A stretch of 64,000 bases of DNA from Bradyrhizobium huanghuaihaiense (lineage in GTDB: Bacteria; Pseudomonadota; Alphaproteobacteria; Rhizobiales; Xanthobacteraceae). Position numbers and translations under genes: made by a program. Location: positions 180,863 to 244,862 of the forward strand of contig NZ_VLLA01000011.1 of the NCBI RefSeq assembly GCF_007830635.1, given 5' to 3'. The notes under the pieces are model-generated. The model had not been told where the DNA came from. It saw nothing but the letters and a program-made list of their open reading frames with translations, and ran no database searches. Shown here one piece after another: positions 1-8,012 of the stretch (positions are counted from its first letter, which is position 1; the number at the start of each line of letters is the position of its first letter).

Positions 1-1127
1 TCGGCCAGCACGGGCGTGTTGCGCGGGATGTAATTGGCGCCGTAGCGGGCAAAGCGCACCACCGACAGATCGGGCGCGAGCTGCGAGACGAAGTAGGCGG
101 CGCCGACCCGGGCGCCGCTGCCCTCGAAGAAGAACGGCGCGTTCTCGCCGCCGAGCTTGGCATAGGCAGGTCCAGTCGCCGGCGGCTTGAACGGCCCGGC
201 CGTGATGCCGCGCGTGGCGTCGAAGAACACGAGGGTGTCGTAGTTCACCTTGTTGTCGTTGGTGGTGTCGAGTGCCGCCACCCGGATCGCGTATTTGAGG
301 TCCTGCGTGGCCGCGCTGGTGCAGGTCGCGGTCTGCACCGAGGCGCACGAGAACGTCTCGATCGGCGTGGGCGTTGCCAGCACCGGGCTGAACGAGAAGC
401 GGCCGGCCGCCTGCAACGCCGCGGCCACCGCCGGATCGGGCGCGAAGTTCGTCTGCGTCAGCGAAAAGCCCTGCGCGCCGAGCCCGCCGAACGCGCCGAA
501 CGGCACGGTGTAGTCGGTGACGCGGATCGGCTGGGCCGGCTGCACCACGGTGCCGTTGATCGAGATGTCGGCGCCGTCGCCGCCCGGCCACGTCGCGGTG
601 ACCACTTTCTTGCCCTGCTGACGCAGCTGCACCCATAGCGGCAGCGCCGACGGCCGCGGCGAGGGCCCAAGCGGGCTCTCGCGATAGCCGCCGATCGGCG
701 CCGCAAAGCCGCTGAGGCTCGATGTGATCGGGCCGACGATCGCCTGGAAGGTGTTGGAGGGGATGTCGTTGTGAACGGCGGTCGAGCCGGTGGCGATCTC
801 GATATGGGAAACCGCGGTGAGTGACGGCGAGGCCGTGATGTTCTGCAACGCCACCGCGCCATGGCGGCTCAGCCGCGCCAGTCCGCCATCGCGCGGCAGC
901 ACGCCTTCGTCGATGAACTGCCGGATGAAGTCGGGTTTTGCGCCGTCGAGCGAGATGAGGATCACCGGCGATCTGCGGCCGTGGTGATGGCCCCGATCAT
1001 GGTCGCGATCGCGGACATTGTCGAAACCGCGGCCGCTGTCATCCTGATCGGCGTGTGCCGTCGCTGCAACGCCCGTCAGCGTTGCGGCGAGCGATAACGA
1101 AGAGATCAGGGAGAAGAGCTTTTTCAC
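1..1127 (-). CDS. Alkaline phosphatase superfamily protein (type I phosphodiesterase/nucleotide pyrophosphatase-like), C-terminus outside window
   Basis: The minus-strand frame stays open from a GTG at 1127 to the window edge, about 375 codons, so the 3' end is missing. The first 25 or so residues form a Sec signal peptide (KKLFSLISSLSLAA...AHA), followed by an Asp/His/Arg-rich linker. The motif VILISLDGAKPDF supplies the first metal-binding Asp, and SPSLTAVSHIEIATGSTAVH matches the nucleophile region of this superfamily, whose members hydrolyse phosphate mono- or diesters in the periplasm. GTG was chosen because the signal peptide begins there and GGGGC lies upstream. The substrate cannot be read from sequence. 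Confidence 0.8.
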   Translation of the reverse strand, partial: MKKLFSLISSLSLAATLTGVAATAHADQDDSGRGFDNVRDRDHDRGHHHGRRSPVILISLDGAKPDFIRQFIDEGVLPRDGGLARLSRHGAVALQNITASPSLTAVSHIEIATGSTAVHNDIPSNTFQAIVGPITSSLSGFAAPIGGYRESPLGPSPRPSALPLWVQLRQQGKKVVTATWPGGDGADISINGTVVQPAQPIRVTDYTVPFGAFGGLGAQGFSLTQTNFAPDPAVAAALQAAGRFSFSPVLATPTPIETFSCASVQTATCTSAATQDLKYAIRVAALDTTNDNKVNYDTLVFFDATRGITAGPFKPPATGPAYAKLGGENAPFFFEGSGARVGAAYFVSQLAPDLSVVRFARYGANYIPRNTPVLA

Positions 1128-1382
1128 GTGAATGCCCCGTGCTTTTTGTTGCGCAACCTGTGCGCGATCAATCTCGAATGACGCAGAGATTATCGAGCGG
1201 GGCCGACGACGCGCGTGTGACGCCCAGGCGACGCATCTGCGTCGCTGTGTGAATGCTGTCGCAAGACTCCAAGCGGAGCTCTGTCGCGCGAGCTATGGGA
1301 ACTCGTCAACGCAAGTACACGCCCGTGTGTGTTGAACGCTGCGAACTCGTTCGCTACGCTGGAGAAAATAAGGGGAGGGCGC

Positions 1383-2258
1383 GTGAAGCAGCTCAGGATC
1401 GGGGACATCACCATCGACGCGGTGATCGAGCGGGAGGGCCCCTGGCGGCGGCCGCAAGATTTTTTCCCGGCTTATGACGACGGCGTGTTCAGGCGTCATC
1501 TGGCGACGATGGAGCCGGAGGTGTTCGATGTTGCGCGCGGCATGATGGTCATCACCTACCAGACCTTCGTCGTGCGCACGCCGCGCTACACCATCCTGGT
1601 CGACACCTGCACGGGCGAGGACAAGGGCCATCCGCCGCCGTTCGACTTTCCCGGCAAGGAGCGCTGGCGCAACGAATTGTTCGCGCTCGGCGTCGGCTTC
1701 GAGCAGATCGATTATGTGTTCTGCACGCATCTGCACATCGACCACACCGGCTGGAACACGACCTTGCGCGACGGCCGCTGGGTGCCGACGTTCCCGAACG
1801 CCAAATACGTCTTTCACAAGGGGGAGTACGCGGCCTGGGAGGCCGAGCACGCCAAGGGCAACAATCCGCCCGGCACGGTCTTCCGTGATAATTGCCTGCC
1901 GATCGTCGAAGCCGGGCAGGCATTGCTGGTGGATGACGATTACGCGCTGGATGATACGGTCACACTGACGCCGACGCCGGGGCATTCGCCCTGCCATTGC
2001 TGCGTGAATATCTTTTCGAAGGGCCAGCGTGCGGTGGTCGCCGGCGATCTCATGCATCACCAGATCCAGTGCCGCGAGCCGGACTGGTCGGCAATGCCGG
2101 ATTGGGATGCAAAACAATCAGCTGTGTCGCGGCGAAAGTTCTTTGCGTCCGTTGCGGATACGGACACGCTGATCCTGCCGATCCATTTTCCGGCGCCGAC
2201 GGTGGGATGGATCAGGCCGTTGGATGGGGCGTTCGATTATCGATTCAGGCGGGAGTGA
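1383..2258 (+). CDS. MBL-fold metallohydrolase
   Basis: A 291-residue metallo-beta-lactamase-fold hydrolase. The zinc motif HLHIDH lies at about residues 116-121, and downstream ligands are in TPGHSPCHC and VVAGDLMHH, with a final His in LPIHFPAP. The family hydrolyses esters, lactones or thioesters; this subgroup resembles quorum-lactonase-like and glyoxalase-II-like enzymes. The frame is open from 1329, but GTG 1383 has AGGGGAGG five bases upstream and removes 18 residues that look non-coding. No signal peptide is seen, so it is probably cytoplasmic. It is transcribed away from the phosphatase gene across a 255-bp spacer with no feature I can name. Confidence 0.85.
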   Translation: MKQLRIGDITIDAVIEREGPWRRPQDFFPAYDDGVFRRHLATMEPEVFDVARGMMVITYQTFVVRTPRYTILVDTCTGEDKGHPPPFDFPGKERWRNELFALGVGFEQIDYVFCTHLHIDHTGWNTTLRDGRWVPTFPNAKYVFHKGEYAAWEAEHAKGNNPPGTVFRDNCLPIVEAGQALLVDDDYALDDTVTLTPTPGHSPCHCCVNIFSKGQRAVVAGDLMHHQIQCREPDWSAMPDWDAKQSAVSRRKFFASVADTDTLILPIHFPAPTVGWIRPLDGAFDYRFRRE

Positions 2259-2315
2259 CGCTCTTCACCTCGCCCCGCTTGCGGGGCGAGGGAGTTCAGC
2301 TTCGTCGTGGCGCCC

Positions 2316-2564
2316 TTACGCGCCGACTTCGCACTTCTTCATGAAGCTGTTCTTGGCGGCGCCGGCGAGCGGCTTGCCATCGGCGCTGACGGCCTTGGGC
2401 GCGCAGGCGTCGGCCTTGCACTTCTTCAGGAACGAGGTCTTGGCGGCGCCGGCCAGCGGCTTGCCGTCCTTGCCGACCGCCTTGCTCTCGCAGGTGTCCT
2501 CCGCGAAGGCCGAGCCCGCTGCAAAGGTGGCAACGATCGCAGCCAGCAAAATCCGCTTCATCAT
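2316..2564 (-). CDS. PsiF repeat-containing exported protein
   Basis: An 82-residue exported protein. A signal peptide (MMKRILLAAIVATFAAGSAFA) precedes two tandem copies of a motif of the form GKPLAGAAK(T/N)SF(L/M)KKC, which is the PsiF repeat; E. coli psiF is phosphate-starvation inducible. Each repeat holds paired cysteines, so disulfides in the periplasm are likely. Two ATGs in a row (2564 and 2561) follow the Shine-Dalgarno AGGAGA. Function is unknown. Confidence 0.85.
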   Translation of the reverse strand: MMKRILLAAIVATFAAGSAFAEDTCESKAVGKDGKPLAGAAKTSFLKKCKADACAPKAVSADGKPLAGAAKNSFMKKCEVGA

Positions 2565-2807
2565 GGGTGTCTCCTAAACCAGAAATGGCGCTGAGGATTG
2601 GAGCCGGGAATCGTGGCGCAATCAAGCAGGATCGGCGTTGCCGGGTCGTGGTGTGCGGATATTTTCGGCGTGCGATGAATGAGTCTCGCCCTCGCGCACG
2701 GCGGGGTCGCTTTTGGGATTTTGGCCAGCTGCTTGCTGCACTGCGCGCTGACCGCGCGGTGCGAACCTGCTAGGCTCACGCCATTGCAGCAGGAACGGAG
2801 CGTTGCC

Positions 2808-3269
2808 ATGGACGCCGTGACGAGCCCGCAGACCGCCGATCGGCATTCCCATCTGGTTCAACCTCAGGCCATGGAATGGCAGAAGACGCGCTTTCCCGGC
2901 TGCGAGGCCAAGACCTTGCTGTTCGATCGCGACACCGGCCTGATGACCGCCTTGATGCGCTTCGCGCCGGGATCGGTGCTGCCCGATCACGAGCATGTCG
3001 GCATCGAGCAGAGCTACGTGATCGAGGGCGCGCTTGTCGACAAGGAGGGGCCCGCCCAGGGCATCGCCTGCAAGGCCGGCGAATTCATCTGGCGCGAGGC
3101 GGGCAGCCGGCACGCCGCATGGTGCCCGGACGGGGCACTGATCCTTGCGATCTTCCAGGTGCCGAACAAGTTCTTCGAGGCCGATGGCCGCGTGGTCGAC
3201 GCCTCCGGCCAGGATTGGGACGAGGCCTGGGGGCACACGGCGGCGCAGCGGGCGCGGAGCGCTGGATAA
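2808..3269 (+). CDS. Cupin domain protein, ChrR-like
   Basis: A 153-residue single-domain cupin. The first motif is G-x5-DHEHVGIEQSYVIEG (metal-binding His and Glu) and the second contains GEFIWREAGSRHAAWCPDG. This resembles the cupin half of ChrR-type anti-sigma factors, but no zinc-binding anti-sigma domain and no sigma-factor gene are adjacent, so a regulatory role is not supported. ATG 2808 was chosen over the longer open frame because AGGAACGGAG lies just before it. It converges with the TetR gene at 3286. Confidence 0.75.
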   Translation: MDAVTSPQTADRHSHLVQPQAMEWQKTRFPGCEAKTLLFDRDTGLMTALMRFAPGSVLPDHEHVGIEQSYVIEGALVDKEGPAQGIACKAGEFIWREAGSRHAAWCPDGALILAIFQVPNKFFEADGRVVDASGQDWDEAWGHTAAQRARSAG

Positions 3270-3285
3270 GACCGTTCTGCCTGGT

Positions 3286-3861
3286 TCAGACGCTGCCACT
3301 GATGCTTCTGACGAGCATCGTGACCTGAACGGCAATCAGCCGCCGCATCTCCTTGCCGCTCCGGGCGGTTTCGCGCAATCCCCGCATGCCGAACACGAGG
3401 CATCGCGCCAACACTTCCGGCTCATCCGCTCGCTCGTCCGTTCCCTTGGCGGACCGCGCCTGATCGCGGATGAGGTCGGCAACCAGCGACTGGAAATTGT
3501 CGTAGACCTGCCGGACTGCAGGGAAGCGAAGGTCGAAGAGATCGGCTGAATCCGGATGCGCCTCGACCAGGTCGAAGCCATGGGATCCCCAGGATTTGCA
3601 GGCGTGGAGCAGCTTGGCGTGAAGGCCATCGAGGCGGGCGATCGCGGTCCTGATCTCACGGTGCTTCTGCTCGTCCATTGCCTGGATCACCGCCGCGAAC
3701 ACGGCATCCTTGTCGGGAAAGAGCAGGTAGAGCGCCGGCCGCGATATCCCGGCCGCGGCGGCGATGTCGCCCATCGTCGTGCGGGCATAGCCGTAGCGCG
3801 AGAACACCTCCGTCGCGGCGGCGACGGCAAGCTGCTCTTTGGACATATGGGATTCAGCCAT
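3286..3861 (-). CDS. TetR/AcrR family transcriptional regulator
   Basis: A 191-residue repressor-type protein. The N-terminal helix-turn-helix reads TTMGDIAAAAGISRPALYLLFPDKDAVF, typical of TetR. The remaining part is the variable ligand-binding and dimer region. ATG 3861 follows AGTGAGG; a GTG nine bases upstream is possible. It is divergent from the SnoaL-like gene at 3959, and an inverted repeat (3892-3916) lies between them, so it probably controls itself and that gene. Confidence 0.85.
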   Translation of the reverse strand: MAESHMSKEQLAVAAATEVFSRYGYARTTMGDIAAAAGISRPALYLLFPDKDAVFAAVIQAMDEQKHREIRTAIARLDGLHAKLLHACKSWGSHGFDLVEAHPDSADLFDLRFPAVRQVYDNFQSLVADLIRDQARSAKGTDERADEPEVLARCLVFGMRGLRETARSGKEMRRLIAVQVTMLVRSISGSV

Positions 3862-3891
3862 GATCCTCACTCACTGCTCGCTCGCCGCATC

Positions 3892-3916
3892 TTGACAAAA
3901 TTTCGATAATTGTCAA
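3892..3916. promoter_or_regulatory. Candidate TetR operator in divergent spacer
   Basis: A perfect inverted repeat TTGACAA-N11-TTGTCAA lies between the divergent TetR (start 3861) and SnoaL-like (start 3959) genes. The left arm also reads as a -35 hexamer (TTGACA) for the plus-strand gene, so a bound repressor would block it. Assignment to this TetR is by position only. Confidence 0.5.
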
Positions 3917-3958
3917 TTTGTCAGAGCTTGGCCGCAATGCCTTGGAGGGTCCTGCGAT

Positions 3959-4330
3959 ATGAACAACGACGCGCGACTGAAGACCTGGAACACCTATCAG
4001 GCGGCATGGGGACCCATCGACGAAAGCGAGCGGCGCCGGCTGCTCGAGCAGAGCGTCGCGGTGGATTGCATCTACACCGATCCCGGCTCGCAGGTTGCGG
4101 GACGGGAGGCGTTAATGGCGCGCATCGGGCAAACGCAGCTGAAATTTCCGGGTGCCCATTTCAGGAACGACAGCTTCCTCGAACACCACGAGCAGGGGCT
4201 TTTCCGCTGGACCATGTACGACGGCGCCGGCCGCGTCTTCGTCAAGGGCGAGAGCTTCGGCCGCTTTGGCGAAGATGGCCGCCTGGTTCAGGCGACCGGC
4301 TTCTTCGAGGTGCCAGCCGCCAAGGATTGA
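3959..4330 (+). CDS. SnoaL-like / NTF2-fold protein
   Basis: A 123-residue single-domain protein with the cone-shaped NTF2/SnoaL-like pattern: an N-terminal helical WNTYQAAWGPID segment, VDCIYTDPGSQVAGREAL, then beta-strands ending in GRLVQATGFFEVP. Proteins of this fold include polyketide cyclases, ketosteroid isomerases and small ligand-binding proteins. The divergent TetR gene suggests response to a small hydrophobic compound. GGAGGG is 10-15 bases before the ATG. Confidence 0.7.
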   Translation: MNNDARLKTWNTYQAAWGPIDESERRRLLEQSVAVDCIYTDPGSQVAGREALMARIGQTQLKFPGAHFRNDSFLEHHEQGLFRWTMYDGAGRVFVKGESFGRFGEDGRLVQATGFFEVPAAKD

Positions 4331-4378
4331 TCGTTGTCGGGGGCGACGGACCGAGCCCGCCGTCGTCCCAGCTCTGTA

Positions 4379-5341
4379 TCAGGTCCCGCGCGCGAGCAGC
4401 GCCTTGAAATCGGCCCGCGCGCGCTGGGCTTCGGCCCGCGCGACGTCCGAAGCGTCACCCATGCCGAAATAGCCATGGATCAGGCCGGGGCCTTCATGGT
4501 GCTTGACGCGCACGCCGGCGGCCTCGAGCGCCCGGGCATAGGCTGTGCCCTCATCGCGCAGGGGATCGAACCAGGCGGTGGTGACGATCGCGGGCGCAAG
4601 GCCTGCGAGGGATGGCGCGCGCAGCGGCGAAACGCGCCAGTCGCTCGCCTGAGCGGGATCGGCGAGATAATGGCCGCAGAACCATTCCATCGTGGCGCGC
4701 GTCAGGAAGTAGCCTTCGGCATTCTCGGCACGTGAGGGAAAGCGCGCGTTCTCGCCCGCATCGGCGTAGGCGCCCGCGACGTCGGTCACGGGATAGACCA
4801 GCAATTGCGCGGCGAGCTTGATGCCGGCATCGCGGCAGGCGATCGCCGTTGTCGCCGCGAGATTGCCGCCGGCGCTGTCGCCGGCAACACCGAAGCGTTT
4901 TGCGTCGCCGCCAAATTCCGCGACACGGCTAAATACGTCGCGCACCGCGGCGAAGGCATCTTCGAAGGCGCCGGGAAAGCGCGTCTCCGGCGGACGGCGA
5001 TAATCGACGGAGACGACGACCGCGCCGGTCTCGATCGCGAGATTGCGCGCTTGCCGGTCATGGGTTTCGAGATCGCCCGCGACCCAGCCGCCGCCGTGGA
5101 AGAACACCACGGTCGGTGCCGGCGCCGTGCCGACCCGGTAGACACGTGCATCGAGCGGGCCGGCGCCGCCGTTCACCTTGATATCCTGCACACGATCGAC
5201 CGGCGGCGGCGGGATTGCGGCGCGCGAAGCAGCCAGTGCGCGCAAGGAATCGCGGGCGCTCTGTGGCGTCATGACCGCGGGATCGCGCATCGGCATGAGC
5301 GGAATGATCTGGGCGATGACGGGATCGAGCGGCGTGGGCAT
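4379..5341 (-). CDS. Alpha/beta hydrolase, hormone-sensitive-lipase (HSL) family esterase
   Basis: A 320-residue esterase. The oxyanion-hole motif is FFHGGGWVAGD and the nucleophile elbow is GDSAGGNLA. The acid and base are likely in TAWFDPLRDEG and GPGLIHGYFG, in the expected HSL order. No signal peptide is present, so it is probably cytoplasmic, acting on short-chain or aromatic esters. ATG 5341 has TGTGAGGA upstream; an extension to 5407 lacks a ribosome site. It is divergent from the nitroreductase gene. Confidence 0.88.
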   Translation of the reverse strand: MPTPLDPVIAQIIPLMPMRDPAVMTPQSARDSLRALAASRAAIPPPPVDRVQDIKVNGGAGPLDARVYRVGTAPAPTVVFFHGGGWVAGDLETHDRQARNLAIETGAVVVSVDYRRPPETRFPGAFEDAFAAVRDVFSRVAEFGGDAKRFGVAGDSAGGNLAATTAIACRDAGIKLAAQLLVYPVTDVAGAYADAGENARFPSRAENAEGYFLTRATMEWFCGHYLADPAQASDWRVSPLRAPSLAGLAPAIVTTAWFDPLRDEGTAYARALEAAGVRVKHHEGPGLIHGYFGMGDASDVARAEAQRARADFKALLARGT

Positions 5342-5457
5342 GAGGTCCTCACAGGGTTCTTGGTCTTGCTTGCGGGTTAGCATAGATTTTGCGCGCCGCA
5401 TCGGCAACCGGCCACGTGTTGTGATGCGCGGGGATGAACGGGCAGGGAGGCCAAGGA

Positions 5458-6135
5458 GTGGAATTCGAGACGCTGGTCCAGTCGCGCCGCAGCGTGCGCG
5501 GTTTCAGGAACGAGTCGGTGCCGCGCGCGGTGATCGAGGCGATCATCGAGAGCGCCAAGCGCGCGCCGTCGTCGATGAACACCCAACCCTGGCACGTTCA
5601 CGTGCTTACGGGGCGTCCGCTCGAAGAAGTACGCCGCCGCAACATGGAGGAGATGATCGGTGGCGCCAAGGTCAAGCGCGACATCGTCAGCCACGGCGAG
5701 TATCAGGGCGTGCATCGCACGCGGCAGGTCGACATCGCCAAGAAGCTGTTCGGCGCGATGGGGATTGCGCGCGACGACAAGCCGATGCGCCAGGACTGGG
5801 TGCTGCGCGGCTTCCGCCAGTTCGACGCGCCGGTCTCGCTGGTGCTGACCTATGACCGCGTGCTCGACCCCGGCGCAGTCTGCCATTTCGATCTCGGCGC
5901 GCTCTGCTACGGCATCGTGCTCGCAGCGTGGGACCGCGGTCTCGGCTCCGTCATCAACGGGCAGGGCATCATGCGCTCCGACATCGTGCGCGAGGTCGCC
6001 GAGATCCCGGAGGACGAGGTCATCATGACCTGCGTCGCGATGGGTTATCCCGACGACGGCTTTGCCGCGAACGCGGTTCGCTCAGACCGCGAGCACAACG
6101 ATGAGTTCGTGCGTTACGTGGGCTTTGCCGATTAG
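5458..6135 (+). CDS. Nitroreductase family protein
   Basis: A 225-residue FMN-dependent nitroreductase-fold protein. The N-terminal SRRSVRGF flavin-phosphate motif, AKRAPSSMNTQPWHVHV and the C-terminal GYPDDGFAANA are characteristic. These enzymes reduce nitroaromatics, quinones or enones with NAD(P)H. GTG 5458 was preferred because GGGAGG lies seven bases upstream; ATG 5434 would add eight residues (MNGQGGQG) but has no spaced ribosome site. No partner gene is evident. Confidence 0.85.
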   Translation: MEFETLVQSRRSVRGFRNESVPRAVIEAIIESAKRAPSSMNTQPWHVHVLTGRPLEEVRRRNMEEMIGGAKVKRDIVSHGEYQGVHRTRQVDIAKKLFGAMGIARDDKPMRQDWVLRGFRQFDAPVSLVLTYDRVLDPGAVCHFDLGALCYGIVLAAWDRGLGSVINGQGIMRSDIVREVAEIPEDEVIMTCVAMGYPDDGFAANAVRSDREHNDEFVRYVGFAD

Positions 6136-6220
6136 CACGACAAAGAGGAGATTGTTCTCCGGCGAAACTTTTTTTGGTGCGGAGTCGTCAGCAAGCTCTT
6201 GCAATCTCGATCGTGCGGGA

Positions 6221-6245
6221 GGAACAATATGCAGGCTGAAAGGTT
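6221..6245 (+). promoter_or_regulatory. Weak EcfG-like promoter
   Basis: GGAAC-N16-GGTT lies 24 bases before the ATG of the 67-residue ORF at 6270. The -35 box is exact; the -10 has G instead of the first C of CGTT. It is reported because of its position and the three exact matches elsewhere in the window. Confidence 0.3.
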
Positions 6246-6269
6246 TGTTGCTGGCGCGAGGGAATCGAT

Positions 6270-6473
6270 ATGCGGCGGCTGGCTAGCCTGGTGCGACGGT
6301 TGTTCGGCCCGCGAGTGCGGCGTCCGATCGATGATGATCCCACTCTTCCTTTCACCTCCGACGAGTTCGGGCGGCTGATCCGGAGCGGCAAACGCGAGGA
6401 CATGAAGCTGCTGGCCGAAGGTCTGGCCAGCAACTCGATCCCCCGCCGCGCCAAATACCGCGCCACGCACTAG
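6270..6473 (+). CDS. Small basic hypothetical protein
   Basis: A 67-residue ORF with an Arg-rich N-terminus (MRRLASLVRRLFGPRVRRP) that could be an amphipathic membrane-associating helix, then an acidic patch and SDEFGRLIRSGKREDMKLLAEGL. No family recognised. The ribosome site (GAGGG) is modest. A weak EcfG-type promoter lies upstream, which supports it being real. It converges with the HD-GYP gene. Confidence 0.45.
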   Translation: MRRLASLVRRLFGPRVRRPIDDDPTLPFTSDEFGRLIRSGKREDMKLLAEGLASNSIPRRAKYRATH

Positions 6474-6501
6474 GGCAGGTATTCGAGGGGAAGGGCAGCG
6501 T

Positions 6502-7659
6502 TTACCGCGTGAGGGCGACCTGCTTGAACGAGGCGACTAGCGCGTTCTCCAGCTTGCCATTCATTCCGCAGAGAATGTTGTAGGCCTCTGCGCGCGGCAT
6601 CGTCGGTTTGTAGTGGCGGTGCTCGATGAGTGCCGCGAAGATGTCCGAGATGGTGAGAATTCGCACGATATCGCCGATGCTTTCGGCGCACAGCCCGTCC
6701 GGATAGCCGCTGCCGTCGAGATATTCGTGATGATGCAGCACGGCATCGAGGATCTCGGGCGAAATTCCCTCGTGGTTCTTCAAAAACCCATAGCCCGCCG
6801 CCGGGTGCGTTTCGATCAGAGCGCGCTCTTCGGCATCGAGACGACCCGGCTTGTCGAGAATGGCGAGCGGGATCTGGGCCTTGCCGATGTCGTGAAACAT
6901 CGCGGCCGAGTAGAGGCGCTCCAGATCGGCTTTGCCCACGCCGAGGCTGAGACCGAAGTCGATGGTGACACCGGTCACCAGCAGGCAGTGCTGATAGGTT
7001 CCCTCGTGGTGGCGGCGTACCGTCGTCAACCACTCGGACAGGCCATGCTCGATAATGCGATCGGCAATCTGGCGCCCGGCTTCCCTGGTGCCGTCGACGT
7101 CGAGCGGCTGGCCAAGGGTGACGGACGTGAACATCGTGGCGATGGCGGTCGCTGCGGTCTCGACCGCGTCGACCTGCTGCGCCTCGCCGCCCGGTGAGGC
7201 GGTCACCGGGGCGGCATGATCGGACAGGGCCGCCAGCAATTTGATCCGGTTGATCGTGCCGGGAAGCACGAGCGTGGCCCCGAGCGCATAGGCTTGCGAA
7301 ATGCCGGCGTGAGAAGTGTGCTCGAGCAGGAAGACGCGTTTCCTGGCCTTTGCCAGCTTGCCGGCGCGCTTCTTGATGGCCGTGATGTTGGCGACGTCGC
7401 GCAACTCCGCGCGGACGACGATCGCGTAAGGCACCTGCGCGAGCTTGGCATCGGCGTCGAGGCGTTCGCCCACGACAGTGAACTTCTCTTCAAGGATCGA
7501 GCGGATGCCGGATAGCTTGCCGGACGTGTCGGCCAGCACCTGGACGAGTGGGCGCGCCGTCTCTGCCGCCCGGACACCGCCGTCGCTATTGACGGCGGGT
7601 CTTGAGATGGTTCGCGCGCTCGTCACGGTCTGACCTGGAGTTACGGCACTGAACTTCAA
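6502..7659 (-). CDS. HD-GYP domain protein with degenerate receiver-like N-terminus
   Basis: 385 residues. The C-terminal HD-GYP domain (about 195-375) retains the signature residues: HDIGK at 256-260, the HHHEYLDGSGYP block at 309-320 and SDIFAALIEHRHYK, so c-di-GMP phosphodiesterase activity is plausible. Residues about 38-147 follow a receiver-like pattern (VQVLADT, AIVVRAE, KRVFLLEH, GATLVLPGTI), but I see no phospho-acceptor Asp. The start is a TTG that overlaps the TGA of the PilZ gene (TTGA), implying coupled translation. It is the last gene of the DUF2336-PilZ-HD-GYP operon. Confidence 0.85.
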   Translation of the reverse strand: MKFSAVTPGQTVTSARTISRPAVNSDGGVRAAETARPLVQVLADTSGKLSGIRSILEEKFTVVGERLDADAKLAQVPYAIVVRAELRDVANITAIKKRAGKLAKARKRVFLLEHTSHAGISQAYALGATLVLPGTINRIKLLAALSDHAAPVTASPGGEAQQVDAVETAATAIATMFTSVTLGQPLDVDGTREAGRQIADRIIEHGLSEWLTTVRRHHEGTYQHCLLVTGVTIDFGLSLGVGKADLERLYSAAMFHDIGKAQIPLAILDKPGRLDAEERALIETHPAAGYGFLKNHEGISPEILDAVLHHHEYLDGSGYPDGLCAESIGDIVRILTISDIFAALIEHRHYKPTMPRAEAYNILCGMNGKLENALVASFKQVALTR

Positions 7660-8012
7660 TGCGTGGAACGGAGTTTCGGATCACCTGGTTTGCACGAGCC
7701 CGGCGCGGTGGCTGCCGATGCGCGTGCAGTTCTCTTCTTGCCGTCTGCAGTGATGAAGTGAACGCCGGCCGTGGTGCCGTCGATCCACACCAGCTCGCAG
7801 CGCCGATAGGCGAGCCCCGTCGACGACAGCACCATGAAGAATTCCTTCGCCTGCAGCACGTCGAGCGTACCCTCGACCTCGACTTTCGCGCCGGTCTGCG
7901 ACACGTCGAGCAGAACGCAGCTGCGCCGCCAGGTGCCGTCCGAGCCCATCAGATTGACGGGCTGCCGGTGATCCATTTTCACGCGAGACGCCTTTCGACC
8001 GTCGAACCTCAT
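7656..8012 (-). CDS. PilZ domain protein
   Basis: A 118-residue single PilZ domain. An N-terminal basic stretch (RKASRVKMDHRQPVNL) resembles the RxxxR c-di-GMP-binding motif, and DVSQTGAKVEVEG matches the (D/N)xSxxG motif about 20 residues later. It probably binds c-di-GMP and acts as an effector. Its ATG overlaps the stop of the DUF2336 gene and its stop overlaps the TTG start of the HD-GYP gene, so all three should be made together. Confidence 0.8.
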   Translation of the reverse strand: MRFDGRKASRVKMDHRQPVNLMGSDGTWRRSCVLLDVSQTGAKVEVEGTLDVLQAKEFFMVLSSTGLAYRRCELVWIDGTTAGVHFITADGKKRTARASAATAPGSCKPGDPKLRSTH

